This document shows, in pieces, positions 37,201-48,109 of a stretch of 64,000 bases of DNA. The notes beneath the pieces were generated by a model. It did no database searches. It was not told the origin of the DNA and saw only the letters and a program-made list of their open reading frames with translations. The translations under genes and the position numbers were made by a program. Origin of the DNA: Sitta carolinensis (taxonomy: Eukaryota; Chordata; Aves; Passeriformes; Sittidae). The stretch spans positions 5,270,501-5,334,500 of the forward strand of contig JAVUNC010000019.1 in NCBI GenBank assembly GCA_032173965.1. The letters run 5' to 3'. Every line of letters begins with the position of its first letter. Within the stretch, counting starts at the first letter, position 1.

Positions 37201-40200
37201 GCTGTCTGGATGTGGTGTTCACATGGAACTGTGTCAGAGAGAAGCATACCCTCACTGTCACCTTCCTGGTAGCCATCACAGTATGTGGTGCCTTTCATGC
37301 AAATTCCAGCTTTTGTGTATGGTGCAGTGATTTGGTTGGTGAATCCCAGAAAGCTCCCTGTAGTTTCTGTTTATTTAACAGCCTGGATTCAGTGGTGAGC
37401 TTCTGAAAACTTGCTTTCTAAAAGGGTTTTAAAAATCCATTTTGCTGTTAGCCATGAAAGCTGGAGTTTACTCACTTCTGTGGCTGAGCAGTTTTTATTA
37501 TGACTCTTCCTTTTTCTGCCTCAGTCCAGGCATTAGCACTCTCTAAAAATAACACTCTGTTTCTTACCCTTACCTTGGATATTTGAGAAGTGGGGTATTT
37601 TATGTGCCAGGTGCATCTATTTTTAATTCTGCAGTGGTTTGAGAATTCAGGAACTGCTGAAAGTTAGATCTTGTGCCAGGACAGCCACATTAGAGTCTCA
37701 CCTTTCCCATAGACTGTAGTTGATGTGGGGCTCTCTTCCAGCTGCCCAAACTGGAGTGGTGTTGACCCTGAGGTGAGGGAGCGACTGACCAGGAGACACG
37801 AAGATGGGGAATTCTGGTGAGTGTCACTGGGAATTCCAGCAGAAGGGAATGTCACTGTCAACTGCCCTGCTTTTATTCATGCAAAGTCACCTCTCCCACT
37901 TTGTTCTCCGAGACGAGCGTGCAAATTCACCCCAAACCCCAGTGCTAAATCACAGTGACAGGGAGGGAGGATGGACAAGGTGGTGGTGTGGAAACCTTGT
38001 TCCTCCTGAGGAGAGGGTGCCAGTGGCATTGCCTCCCACAGGATGGCGTTCAGCGACTTCCTGAGGCACTACTCCCGCCTGGAGATCTGCAACCTGACTC
38101 CAGACACCCTGACAAGTGACAGGTACAAAAAGTGGAGCCTGCTGAAGCTGGATGGGAATTGGAGGCGAGGAGCCACTGCAGGGGGATGCAGGAACTACCC
38201 AAGTAAGAAAAACTGGGGAAACCTTTTACTTGGCCACTTGTACGTTCTCTGGGAGCTTCCAGGAGGTGGTTTGGGATGGCTTATGGGATATCTAAGACTA
38301 ATCTCCAGAAAGTGCTGGTGTCTGGGAAATGTGGCTCCCTGATGAGGGTCAGTCGTAGTTGTAAAGGCTGGGGTGGGCAGGGCAGTGCATTGGTTTTCCC
38401 TTCTCACAGCTGATTTTGGCAGTCAGAGCCAGTCTGTCCCAGCTGCCGTGTTCAAATAGCATCACGGTTGCTATAAAGCAGCCTCTGAGCAGTTTGCTTA
38501 AATCCACTTCCCAGACACTTTCTGGATGAATCCGCAGTATTTAATCAAGCTGGAGGAAGAAGATGAGGACCCCGATGATCCTGAGGGGGGCTGCACTTTC
38601 CTCATTGGGCTGATCCAGAAGCACCGTCGGAAGCAGAGGAAGATGGGGGAGGACATGCACACCATTGGCTTTGCCATCTATGAGGCAAGGGAGGCTGGAC
38701 AGAAGTGGGGGAGGAAAAGGGAAAAAATGGGATAGTGCAGTTCCCATGCTGGGCATCAAAACTCAGATGGGTTGAGGTGGACAGCAGCTGCAGTGAGGAA
38801 GCTGTAAAGAAATAAAAAGCTGCATTACTGTCTTGCTTAGCCCTGTCTCCTCTCCTGAGCCTGGCTCTGGCTGTGGCTGTGCCCATGCTGCCCCAGGTGA
38901 ACCTCACCTGCCCCAGGGATGGAGCTGGGAGCTGAGCCAACACTTGGCCTTGGGTGATGTGGGCTCAACACCCACGTTCCCTTCAAGCCAAGGCTTTTCT
39001 TTTTTTGGTTCGTTGGTTTGGTTTGGTTTTTTCCCCAAGAATGTGGATGTCCTTGCTAAGTAACGGTGTAAAGAAGATGGAGATGCCATTCAACAAGAAA
39101 ATAATTCTCTCCCTTTCTCCTTGCAGGTGCCCCCAGAGGTATGTGGCATGGGTTGGTGGTTGAGCTGCAGAGTTGGGGCTCAGTGGCTGGTGGGAAGAAG
39201 AGGTCCAGAGAATCCTCCTTCACTGCAGGATAGCCTGACTGCACAGAGCCTACAGTTAGAGGCCATTTATTCTGGAAGGCACCTTGAGCCCACGTTGCAT
39301 TTTCAGTGTCCTGGTTTGGGATAAATGTTCAGTGCTGCAGAAACTCCCCAAAGCAGCTCATCTGTGGCTCTCCTCCCAGCCCAGCCCCACACTTGCTCTC
39401 CAGAGCACAGCTGCTTTTTCCAGGTTTGCTCAGAGTTCGTGTTTGACTCGTGAATAATATTCCAAAGAGGTGTTTATATTCATTTCCCTAAGCACCACCT
39501 CTTTTGGTTTCTCTCTATTTCTACCTGCAGGCAGCTAATAGTCTACCTGGGGGTCCAGAGGGGTGGCAATTCAGTGATGCCTCTGAGCTGTTGCTCCTCA
39601 GAGGAAGGACTGAAGCTGAGCAAAACCCCTGAGTAACCCCACTACTGGGTTTGCTGTCTCTGTGAGGGTCTATGCAAAGCAGCCAGGACATCCTGGGCTG
39701 TGCCCAAACCAGTGGCTTTTATGTAAAATATGTTTTCATCAGGAAAGGAAATGGTGCTACTGGTTAATTAAATTTCTTATGTACTTTTTTAAAGCCTTAG
39801 CAGTGCTCTGTCACTCACCCTAGTGGTTGAAAAAACTCATTTCCACAAGAAAAATTATTCTAGCTACAGTGCTAGTATTATATAGTAATATATTATATTA
39901 TATATAGTGCTATTCTAGCTACTCTTCCCCCAATAAAGTGGGATTTTTATCTCCTACTATGCAGCAGGTCTGACAGGTTTTTAAAATTCTTTCTTTGTTC
40001 TTAAAAATCTGGGAGGACAGGAAGGAAGTGGTTTCTGAAATGTGCACATTCCTGAAGTTGGCTTCCAGAGCTGAAACAGCCCACCTGTAAGACTCTGCAA
40101 AAATAGTTAATTCTGGAAGATCACAGAATCATAGAATGGTTTGGGTTGGATCACCCAGAGATCACCCAGTTCCACCTCCCTGCCATGGGCAGGGACACCT

Positions 40201-43200
40201 TTCACTAGGTGTTACACTCCAAATAGGATCGTATTTTATTATTTTGTTTTGGTTTATTCTTGGAGCCCTGCATGAGCTGGCTCTGCTCTAAGGCAGCCTG
40301 ACCTCGGAGGCAGAGCTGAGCTGCAGGTGGCACCAGCTCTGGGGACCAGGGGCATATGGCTCATGTGCCATCTCATTGAAAGAAAAATGATTGGTGGAAA
40401 AATCTGCCCAATGTCTTCAGCCACCCATCTGCAAAACAAAAGCATGGCCTGAATGATTTATTGCAATGACCTGGAAAATATGTTTGTAGCCTCATCTCAG
40501 GATTCCCACACCCTTTTTCTTCTTTTTTCAGTTCTGTCAAACTGACATCTTTTTTCTTTTATTTTCTTTTCTCCAAACATAGCTAACTGACCTATCTATG
40601 ATACTTTTAGTTTTTAAATGTGAACACATGCAGACTGCAGTGGATTGGCTTTTTTCCCTTTCTTTGCTTTTCCTAAGTTTTCTGGCCAGACAAATATTCA
40701 TCTGAGCAAAAACTTCTTCCTGACCAACAAAGCGCGGGAGAAATCCAACACCTTCATCAACCTCCGGGAGGTGCTGAACCGCTTCAAGCTCCCTGCAGGA
40801 GAATACATCGTGGTGCCCTCCACCTTTGAACCCAACAAGAACGGGGACTTCTGCCTGAGAGTCTTCTCTGAAAAAAATGCAAACTCCACGTAGGTAGCTT
40901 TTGGTGACCAATATTACAGCAGTGGGTACGTGGGGGAGATTATTTTTATTGGTTTTGTTATCCCTGTTACTACTTAATTAAAATTAAAAGACATAGACGT
41001 GTCACATCTTGAAGAGCAGCTGGGCTAAAGCCTGAGGAAGGGGTGTGGGGTCTTTTGTATTGAGTTGCCCTGATTCAAATCAAGCCAAACCTTCCTCTAT
41101 CCTGTAATATTTTGCTGCATATTCCTGCAGCAGTGAGAAACCCGGGGTATTTGTTGTGTGAGGACACAACCAGCTCCTGATGGGCCCTTAGGAGTGCTTG
41201 GGTAAGTCTGGTTCTCCCTCAGCACCTGGGGGACACATCAGAATTACTTTAAGGCTCTCACTTTTTTGCTGTTTTAAAGAAGAAATGACCAGACAAAGTT
41301 TGATTTGTACCCAAGAACCTGGTCCTGTGCTAAGTGTGCCAAAGAGTTATGTGAGCCCCAGAACCCTGTCTGTGGTCTGCAGGACATTGCACAGGTTGTA
41401 TTGTCTTTTCAAACTCTTGTTGCCATAGCTGGCAAAACACAGCTTTCACTGTGCTATGCAGTGTCTGTAGCTGATTTATCCAGTAATTTTTGAATGCTCA
41501 CTGTTATTTCTATATTTTAAAGAATCTCTCTTTAACTGAAGCTTGAAGGAAAAGCATCATAAACGTGACTTGTTTTGACTTAAATATTGATTTCTTTCTC
41601 TTTCTAGGGTGATAGATGATGAAATTGAAGGCAATTTTGATGAGGTACATCAAATTAAATGTTTTAAATTGAGATAATTTTGTTGTAAGAGGGGGTTGGA
41701 GTGCCTGTTCCTTGTGCAGGGTGATGTTTTCTATAGGCAGTATCAAGAAATGTTGTCCCACTTTGGGAAAATGGGAGAAGATCTTTCACTATCCATAGGT
41801 GGGTGTCAAGCAAATGGAAATATCATCAGGGATGTAATGGAAACAAGTTGTCCTTCATCTAGATCCTGCACTTCCTAGGCAGAGGTACACTCTGTGGAGT
41901 TAACTGGAGCCACAAGGAATTCCCTGTGCTCTCCAGGAATCCAGCTTTCAGCAGCAGGGCTCTTCCTGCATGTCATGCTGTTTCCAGGAGTAACTCGTGG
42001 CTCACCATACGTTCAGTCTTGCTGGAGCTGAGGATGCTTTGCCTACTAATGCAGCTACCCCATGTGTAGTGGGTGTTTTTTCCAACCTTTCCAAGCATTT
42101 CTAGTATTTTGAGGTGCCCCTGAAAATAAAACTCAATAAAATCATAGTAAAAACTACTTTGTACCTTCAGCCTTGTCATTTGAATCCTTTACTAAGGGCA
42201 AGGAAATGCTTTAAGTCTTTCTCAAGCAGAAACTTCCCCCTTTTGACATTCTCTGTTTCTGTCTTTTAGACTGAGATCAGTGAAGATGACATCGAACCCA
42301 GCTTTAAAAAGCTTTTTGGGCAGCTAGCAGGAAATGTGAGTGTTTTCCTGGTAATATCTTACTGGCATAGTGGGTGAGTGGGTAAGAGAGATGCCTCCCC
42401 CAGGACAGAGTTTAGTTCTTGTGCAGAGCCAGCTCTCAGCTGTGCATCCAGAATCTGTGCCTGCTTCCACAGTGGATTTGTGAGTGCTCCTGGTGAACAA
42501 TCTTTGCTCCTCTTGAACTGTGGGCTCGACTTTTATCTCTGCAGGGCTCCAATTCTGTCCTTGGGCAGAGCATATGGCTGGGCTGGGCCTTTTCCCCAGG
42601 CTGCTCTTGCCTCGGGCACACCTTGCTGCTGGCTATGCTAATCTCTGGGAATTGGTGGTGCTCCTGGGAATGGGAGCTGGGGAGAGCTTCCCACTTGCTT
42701 CCATTCAAGGGAACTGAACTCGAAGGGATGTTTGAAATTGGCCAGCTTGCCCAAAGGAATCAGAAGCTGCAGATGGTGTTTGCAGCTCATGGCAGAAAAT
42801 TTGTTTTCCTCTTTTTCACAGGATGCAGAGATCTCCGCCTTCGAACTGCGCAGCATCTTGAATAAAATCCTGGCCAAACGTAAGAGCCTTCCTCCAACAG
42901 CACCTTCAGATGGCCCCCAGCAGGTTTCCATGGCCATGGGGGCACAGAGGGCACCACTGGCCTGGGGAAGGTCAGAGCCTGGCCTCTGCCCCAGACCTGC
43001 AGCTTGGTTCTCCATATGGCCACGACCACGTGCTCTCTCCGCTGCAGAAACGCTGGGGCTGTGCCAGCCCAGAAGGTGTTTCACAGGATGTGTGCTTTGG
43101 CAGGGTACAGATGGGTGTCTTTTATCCCAGCATCTGCCACTGCAAATTGGCTGCCAGGAAGATGGATGGATTTGAATAATCCTTGATAATAATCAAGAGA

Positions 43201-46200
43201 GGTATTGCTGCTGGTTTAGTATTGAACCACCCAGGAGTGATTCAAGCAGTAGTCCAGCCAATGGTCTGGGGTGTCCCTAAGGAGGAGAAACTTTGAAGCT
43301 CTGGGCTTCTTTTTCTGTGAAGAGTCTCCTGGCTTTGCTCTGCATTATTTTCCTTCCCATTAGACAGTGCTCAAGAAACAAGTGCTTGGAGAAATAAGTG
43401 CCTCTTTAATTTCCAAAATGAAGTCTTATCAGATGGTCAGGGCTGTGGCGTATGTCCGTGTGCACCAGCCTGTAATCAAAGCCAGCTACCAAAACTTGGC
43501 TTCATGCTCAGCCTTTCCTGAAGCCACCTCCCACTGACCTCCACAAGCTGGAAGTCCACATTGTCCACAGAAGTCCACTTTGGAGGCAGAGCAGGAAAGC
43601 TGTTGTCTCTGTCTCTTGCTCCTGTAGCAAGCCTACAAACCAGACTACTCAGGCTGTCAGTCTGGGGACACAGCCCAGCTCACTTGCACCCAAAGCCTCT
43701 TTGTCAGCTCAAAGGATGGCACCGTTGGAAGCAAATAAAAGCTGGCTGGAGAGCTCGTGAGCTACTTAGGAAGGTGCTGTGGTACAGCATGCAGTGATAA
43801 TCCTGTCTTTTCCTCTTTCTTTACAGGCCAAGATATTAAATCTGATGGCTTTAGTATTGAGACATGCAAAATAATGGTTGACCTGTTAGATGTATCCTTT
43901 AAAGCTCTTCCTAGATGATATTCCCCTTCCTGCCTTTGTCCCCTGGTGGGTCCATCCAGCTGTACTAATTCCTGAGGTGGAGAAGCTGGATTTACTCAGA
44001 TTCCCCTGAAAAAGCCACTCCCTTATTATTGTTGTTGACACGTGTGTTATCCCAGGCAATGGGAAAATCCATTATCAAACAAAGTCTGCTTGGAAGCCTT
44101 CCCAGCTGTTGGGTGTTCTGCTTTAGCTGGGGATGAAGGGATGTTTGTGCTGGGAAAAGGCACCTGCTCTCAGCATGGTGAGGGTGGCCTTGGCTGTAGG
44201 GTTGTTTCACATCTCTGTTACCTGGCTGGAGTTGGTAGGAGCATCACAAAGCCATGGGGACTCAGCAAATGGAAAATGAAGGAAACAAGTGCAGTGTTTT
44301 GTTTTGACATGCCATACAGGAAGCAGAGAGTATGCAGGATTTCAGGAGCTTTTACTCCTAAGAATATGGGCAAAAGCGTAGGATGAAGGATCAGGTCTAA
44401 GAATAGTTGTGTTCAGCTTCTCTGTGCAGTGGGAGTTGAATTGCAGAGTTGGAAAAAGGGAAAATTACCCACACGAGATGGTACTGTGCTATAATTTGGT
44501 GTAAAATACAGCAGTCCATAGGAACTCCTTGGCAGGTTTTGGGAGCAGTGCCACGACCAGGTTCTTTTGTTAGCTGTTTGCTCAGGAGCTGAAGGTCTCC
44601 AAATAGCAGGCTTGGCTGTGGCTTTTCCTGTTTATAGCCCAGACCCAGGACTTGTGCTCCAGTAACTGCAGGTGTTGAACCCACTATGCAGAACAAAATG
44701 GCAACATCCTGGCTCGTTTATACTTGTACTGGAGAGAGAGAGACCTGCAGCAGGGCTGTGGAAAGAGCTTGTGAAATGGTCATTTAAATTAATGATCTTA
44801 ATGATTTAGAAAGAAATCTTGGACAATAATTGTGTATTCATCAGGATGAGTCCTGGAGAGAGGATGGGTTCTTCAGGGAGGACTTGAATCCCTTTTGTGT
44901 TTGCAGGTTTTTTTTAAAGTTGTAACTGCCCATGCAAGTAAACCCAGCAGAGGGAGAGGAAACCCCTTTTTCTTCCCTCTGAAGAAATTCCTTAACTCAG
45001 AGAAGAATGATGGGAGTGGCAAACTGGGACTGAAGGAGTTCCACACCCTCTGGACAAAGATTCAGAAATACCAGGTAAGACACAACTCCTTTGGGAGAAT
45101 GATCATGCATAGAAGTGGCTGTAGAATGATTTGTGCCATACAATGTGCAGTCACCCTTCCCAGAGCAGGGACTGTGTGTCTGCAGCACCCCAGGTTTTGT
45201 CTTTGTCTCCTCTGCGTTAAAAAATCTTACTTTTTAAAGCCTCTTTCAGAAGACATGGATGTGAGTATCAAGTCCTTCGGGCCAGTGCTGCAAAGTGCTT
45301 TAAGTAACATGCAGGCTGCATTTCAAAATGTTTCACTTCTGCCAGAAGCCACACACGCTCTGAATTATTGTCAAGGTTTCCACTTTGGATTTTGTGTTTT
45401 GCAGAAAATTTACAGAGAAATTGATGTGGATCGATCGGGTACCATGAATTCATATGAGATGAGGAGGGCACTGGAAACAGCAGGTATTGCTATTGATCTG
45501 TCTCTTTACAGGATTCCATCAGATTCAAGCAGGGTTGAGAGATGCTCAGAGCCATAGTCCCATCTTAACTTTCTGAATTTTGGGCACTCTGGAGCCTTCC
45601 CCTCCTGCCACCGTGCAAGATGAGGCATTTCATTTTGTCCCTGTGTTTACTCTTTGGAAACAGAGTCTTTTAAATCCTTGGCACTGTATTTTCAGGGTTC
45701 AAGCTCAACTGCCAGTTGCACCAGGTCATCGTGGCTCGTTTTGCTGACGAGGATCTCATCATTGACTTCGATAACTTTGTGCGCTGTTTGATTCGGCTCG
45801 AGACCTTGTTCAGTGAGTACACACTTTGTACCAGACAGGCTCTGGTGACTGCAGCAGGGAAACTGTCCAGGCAGAACCTCCAGAAGCCCAGCATAAGGTA
45901 TTCAGACAAATTCAAACCTGAGAGATTAATCTGGCTTCTAGATCTAGGAATCAGTCTTTTAGGTCAAGCTGCTGAACCAGAGCCAGTCTTCCCTGCAAAC
46001 ATCCTGATTAAAAATACCAGACAGCAATTAAAAACGTTCGGTCTTGCTCCTGCACAGTGACTTTAGAGTGGTCCTCTCTGATTTGGGGTGTGGGCCATTG
46101 TCAGGTTTTAAATTCTGGGACTAAATTCCTTATTGATCCTGAAGCACAAGGAAAGGGAAGACTTTCAAATTAGTTCTTGTATTTACCCTTGTCTGTCATC

Positions 46201-46919
46201 TCTCTTCCACCACAGAAATGTTTAGAAAACTGGACACTGAGAAAAGCGGGACAATAGAATTGAATCTCGTTAATGTAAGTTCTTTTAGCTCTAAAACATT
46301 TGTTTTCATTTTTGGGGGGAAAATGGGCGTGAAATGTAGAGTCTGTCCTGCTCCCTTCTGCCTGGGGATGGCTGGTTGTAAGTACTCACATCTGTGCTGG
46401 CTTTATCTACCCTGTGGATTTATAAGCAGCCTTAGAAAGATTACCTTTAGAAATTGTACCCACATCACAACATATTCTCTAACAAAGTTACTTGTACCAG
46501 AAACACTTTATGCCTTTGTTGGCAGTAATTTTGGCTTCTTCCCTGCTTTTTCTGTCAACAGAGCAAAATGTAGTTGCAGCTGTGTAGGCAAGACTGGTGG
46601 TCTCGCTCATGTCTGCTGCTTTCTGCCCCATCTGTGCCCTGTAGAAGGGACTAAGTTTGGAGAGAAGTACCCTCCTACATGTGTTTAACTTGCTTATTAC
46701 CTGAGCAGAACTTATTTTTGAACCTAAAAACCCCAAAACTCTGATTTAAATGAGATATAAATTTAAATCCCTCAGGAAAGATCCTAAAATTACTTCTGTA
46801 ACAACAGGCTGACTATATGCTAGAAATGTGACTATGCATGCTTGCTACAGGTCTTTTTACTAAATTTAACCTTGTTTTCCTCTCTCTTGTTACAGTGGCT
46901 GTGCTTTACTGTCATTTGA
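25046..46919 (+). CDS. CAPN2: Calpain-2 catalytic subunit (CAPN2, m-calpain), complete, 21 coding exons
   Basis: Large subunit of m-calpain, a calcium-activated cytosolic cysteine protease that pairs with the small subunit CAPNS1 and is inhibited by calpastatin. The 21 exons join to 2103 nt, 700 codons plus a stop, the same length as human CAPN2. Layout: N-terminal anchor helix (1-19), protease core 1 and 2 (about 20-344) with Cys105, His262 and Asn286, C2-like domain (about 345-514) with an acidic loop [10 protein letters not shown] at 391-400, and penta-EF-hand domain (about 530-700) with loops [12 protein letters not shown] (585-596) and [12 protein letters not shown] (615-626). It ends WLCFTVI. 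All junctions are GT-AG except a GC donor after exon 10; intron 16 looks U12-type. It is head-to-head with CAPN8 and tail-to-tail with TP53BP2. A second ATG three codons downstream (MAGMAE) is a less likely start. Confidence 0.98.
26036..26105 (+). CDS. CAPN2: CAPN2 exon 2 (codons 80-103)
   Basis: 70 nt encoding [20 protein letters not shown] then GAL and the first base of Gly103; CAG acceptor and GTAAGG donor. Confidence 0.96.
26106..32004 (+). other. CAPN2 intron 2
   Basis: The largest CAPN2 intron (5.9 kb). I see no coding exon or recognisable transposon in it; T-rich and G/T-rich patches occur near 28570-28640. Confidence 0.6.
32005..32123 (+). CDS. CAPN2: CAPN2 exon 3 with catalytic Cys105
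   Basis: 119 nt. [20 protein letters not shown] leads to AGIFHFQ; the nucleophile codon TGT is at 32010-32012. ACAG acceptor, GTACGT donor. Confidence 0.97.
32485..32618 (+). CDS. CAPN2: CAPN2 exon 4 (codons 143-187)
   Basis: 134 nt encoding [35 protein letters not shown] and LLEKAYAK; the donor AA|GTGAGT splits Lys187. Apart from GAG versus AGG it is base-for-base the same as CAPN8 exon 4. Confidence 0.97.
33378..33497 (+). repeat. 40-bp tandem repeat, three copies, beside CAPN2 exon 5
   Basis: Three direct copies of a 40-bp unit starting gaagagga (33378, 33418, 33458), each with a cagggagcctg core and a TG-rich tail. The last copy ends 12 bases before the exon 5 acceptor region, so the third, diverged copy supplies part of the branch-point/polypyrimidine zone. 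Confidence 0.92.
33510..33678 (+). CDS. CAPN2: CAPN2 exon 5 (codons 187-243)
   Basis: 169 nt encoding [30 protein letters not shown] and [13 protein letters not shown] acceptor, GTGAGT donor. Confidence 0.97.
35551..35634 (+). CDS. CAPN2: CAPN2 exon 6 with catalytic His262
   Basis: 84 nt encoding [20 protein letters not shown] then [12 protein letters not shown] acceptor, GTAGGT donor; both boundaries in phase 0. Confidence 0.97.
37012..37097 (+). CDS. CAPN2: CAPN2 exon 7 with catalytic Asn286
   Basis: 86 nt encoding [20 protein letters not shown] then EWTGKWSD. The RNPWG Asn completes the triad. CCAG acceptor, GTGAGT donor. Confidence 0.97.
37742..37816 (+). CDS. CAPN2: CAPN2 exon 8 (codons 300-325)
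   Basis: 75 nt encoding [20 protein letters not shown] then DGEF and part of Trp325. It supplies the length standard showing that the CAPN8 counterpart lacks a base. Confidence 0.97.
38042..38202 (+). CDS. CAPN2: CAPN2 exon 9 (codons 325-379)
   Basis: 161 nt encoding [31 protein letters not shown] and [14 protein letters not shown]. Enters the C2-like domain. CACAG acceptor, A|GTAAGA donor. Confidence 0.97.
38515..38684 (+). CDS. CAPN2: CAPN2 exon 10, GC donor
   Basis: 170 nt encoding [20 protein letters not shown], the rest of the acidic loop, [20 protein letters not shown] and IGFAIYE. The exon ends GAG before GCAAGG, a GC rather than GT donor; no GT at this position keeps the frame and the family length. 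Confidence 0.95.
39127..39138 (+). CDS. CAPN2: CAPN2 exon 11, 12-nt microexon
   Basis: Four codons VPPE between TTGCAG and GTATGT. They fill the gap between AIYE (exon 10) and FSGQ (exon 12) exactly, as in other calpain-2 proteins (VPEE-type sequence). Without it the total would be 696 rather than 700 codons. Confidence 0.92.
40119..40218 (-). mobile_element. CR1 LINE 3' tail fragment in CAPN2 intron 11
   Basis: Starts with the reverse complement of the CR1 end (atcacagaatcatagaatgg), followed by ttgggttgg, an internally rearranged section, and the ccctgccatgggcaggg block. About 100 bases, minus orientation, no coding capacity. Confidence 0.85.
40678..40889 (+). CDS. CAPN2: CAPN2 exon 12 (codons 440-510)
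   Basis: 212 nt encoding [64 protein letters not shown] acceptor, GTAGGT donor splitting Thr510. End of the C2-like domain. Confidence 0.96.
41608..41644 (+). CDS. CAPN2: CAPN2 exon 13 (codons 510-522)
   Basis: 37 nt encoding the acidic linker [12 protein letters not shown] between the C2-like and EF-hand domains. CTAG acceptor, GTACAT donor. Confidence 0.94.
42270..42335 (+). CDS. CAPN2: CAPN2 exon 14 (codons 523-544)
   Basis: 66 nt encoding [20 protein letters not shown] then GN. First helix of the penta-EF-hand domain. TTAG acceptor, GTGAGT donor. Confidence 0.95.
42822..42879 (+). CDS. CAPN2: CAPN2 exon 15 (codons 545-564)
   Basis: 58 nt encoding [19 protein letters not shown] and the first base of Arg564; the atypical first EF-hand. 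ACAG acceptor, GTAAGA donor. Confidence 0.96.
43827..43891 (+). CDS. CAPN2: CAPN2 exon 16 (codons 564-585)
   Basis: 65 nt encoding [20 protein letters not shown] then D. Its donor is GTATCCTTT, a perfect U12-type 5' splice site. Confidence 0.96.
43892..45005 (+). other. CAPN2 intron 16, probable U12-type (minor spliceosome) intron
   Basis: The donor at 43892 reads gtatccttt and the branch-point motif at 44988-44996 reads ttccttaac; both match the U12 consensus at every position. The branch A at about 44995 is some 11 bases from the exon 17 start. A CAG at 44998-45000 is too close to the branch to be used, which explains why the later AG at 45004-45005 gives the family-length exon. Confidence 0.88.
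45006..45074 (+). CDS. CAPN2: CAPN2 exon 17, EF-hand loop
   Basis: 69 nt encoding [20 protein letters not shown] then KYQ. With Asp585 it completes the loop [12 protein letters not shown]. The acceptor is gaag; the GAGAAG tandem site could add one Lys (start 45003), but that would break the loop spacing. Confidence 0.93.
45405..45483 (+). CDS. CAPN2: CAPN2 exon 18, EF-hand loop
   Basis: 79 nt encoding [20 protein letters not shown] then RALETA. Canonical calcium loop [16 protein letters not shown] acceptor, GTATTG donor. Confidence 0.97.
45696..45812 (+). CDS. CAPN2: CAPN2 exon 19 (codons 635-674)
   Basis: 117 nt encoding [38 protein letters not shown]. Fourth EF-hand region. TTCAG acceptor, GTGAGT donor. 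Confidence 0.97.
46216..46274 (+). CDS. CAPN2: CAPN2 exon 20, fifth EF-hand
   Basis: 59 nt encoding [19 protein letters not shown]. The fifth EF-hand pairs with that of the small subunit in the heterodimer. ACAG acceptor, GTAAGT donor. Confidence 0.96.
46896..46919 (+). CDS. CAPN2: CAPN2 exon 21, C-terminus
   Basis: 24 nt encoding WLCFTVI and TGA. It matches the conserved short last coding exon of calpain-2. TACAG acceptor. Confidence 0.95.
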   Translation, partial: WLCFTVI

Positions 46920-47630
46920 GCTGCTGCTATCAGCCTGAGACCTCAACAAGAGCATGATCAGGTGAAGATAATCAAGCTACATACAAATAATATCCAAACA
47001 TCAATGTGCCTTAACTTACACACAGCAAGCAGACTTTGCAAGCAATTGCAAGAAGAAAAGCATTCTACTTCCACAGAAGAACCTGCAGCCTCATTTTTAT
47101 GGGTCTGACAGTCTGTGCCTACTACAATATAGCCTCTAGCCAAATGCTTTAATTTAGTATCAATCCTCAGTGCAAGTTTTGAAAATACTGCTTTGCTAAT
47201 ATCTTTGTGTTAAGGCATTTTACAGGACTTCAGGAAGAAAAGTTCATTATAACTTAACAATCTGGTTTTAAAAAGTGCTTTCTGAACATCCTGCATATCT
47301 TAAATTAGGAGAGAGTATTGTATATCTAAACATCTGTACTCAGAGATGGGGGTTCCTTGTATGCTTTGTGTCAAGCCCCAGCACTATTCTAGTCAAATAT
47401 TCTTTAAAGAGTTTGAGTAGCAAGTACATCTTTGACCAAAGTGAGCATTGATGTGCTTGAAGCAAGAGGCTGTTGGCAACAAGATCCTTCCAAGAGAAAG
47501 CCCATGCTTTCAGGTGGAATCTTGAGTTCCTGTATCTTATTTGTCTTTCTTGTATTTCAAAGGAAGTATTTAAATTAAAAAAAAAAAAAAAAAAAAAAGT
47601 AGAAATAAAGTTTGCCAGACTTATTTCTGC
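46920..47630 (+). other. CAPN2: CAPN2 3'UTR
   Basis: About 0.7 kb from the stop codon to the AATAAA at 47604-47609. It contains an A22 tract at 47577-47598 just before the signal. The exact cleavage site cannot be seen. Confidence 0.65.
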
Positions 47631-47668
47631 TGAAAATAAGCACTTGTGGTTGTTTTGGTTTTTTCTCC
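47604..47668 (+). terminator. CAPN2: CAPN2 poly(A) signal with GU-rich downstream element
   Basis: AATAAA at 47604-47609 followed 35-60 bases later by the GT/T-rich stretch gtggttgttttggtttttt, the usual layout of a vertebrate cleavage and polyadenylation site. Confidence 0.75.
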
Positions 47669-48109
47669 TAGAGATAGATCATCACAGTGCACATGCAGAG
47701 CTTTTGCTTTGAGGAACAGAAGTTGCTGCCTTCTAAAGGGGAAAGCCAGCATGCTGGAGCTGATTGTGGATGTGTGGCAGTTAATGAAATGTTAGATTAG
47801 CTGATACTTTAAAAGATTAATGCTTGAACAGCTAAACGTTTCTAAGACAGATAATACTGTGTACTCCACACCCAGCCTGTTGAAGTCAGAAGCTGTGACC
47901 ATGAGCCAATTGCTGCTGCCTTTAGTTTCCCCACCTGAGGAATTGTGTCCTCCTTACAAACTATTTCTTCCTATGGGCACCATTTCAGAAAGCAGCAGGA
48001 TTACCTAGTAGGAAAACATGAGCCTTTCTAAATAGCCTTAAGGAATTATTTGCTCCTCTGTTAAATACTGTTCAGTGTCAAATTATTGCCAAATAGAGAG
48101 ATAGAAATG

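Noticed and set aside
39860..39920. AT-rich patch with a repeated gtgcta/attctagcta motif
   Set aside because: Small, imperfect and intronic; not a convincing element.
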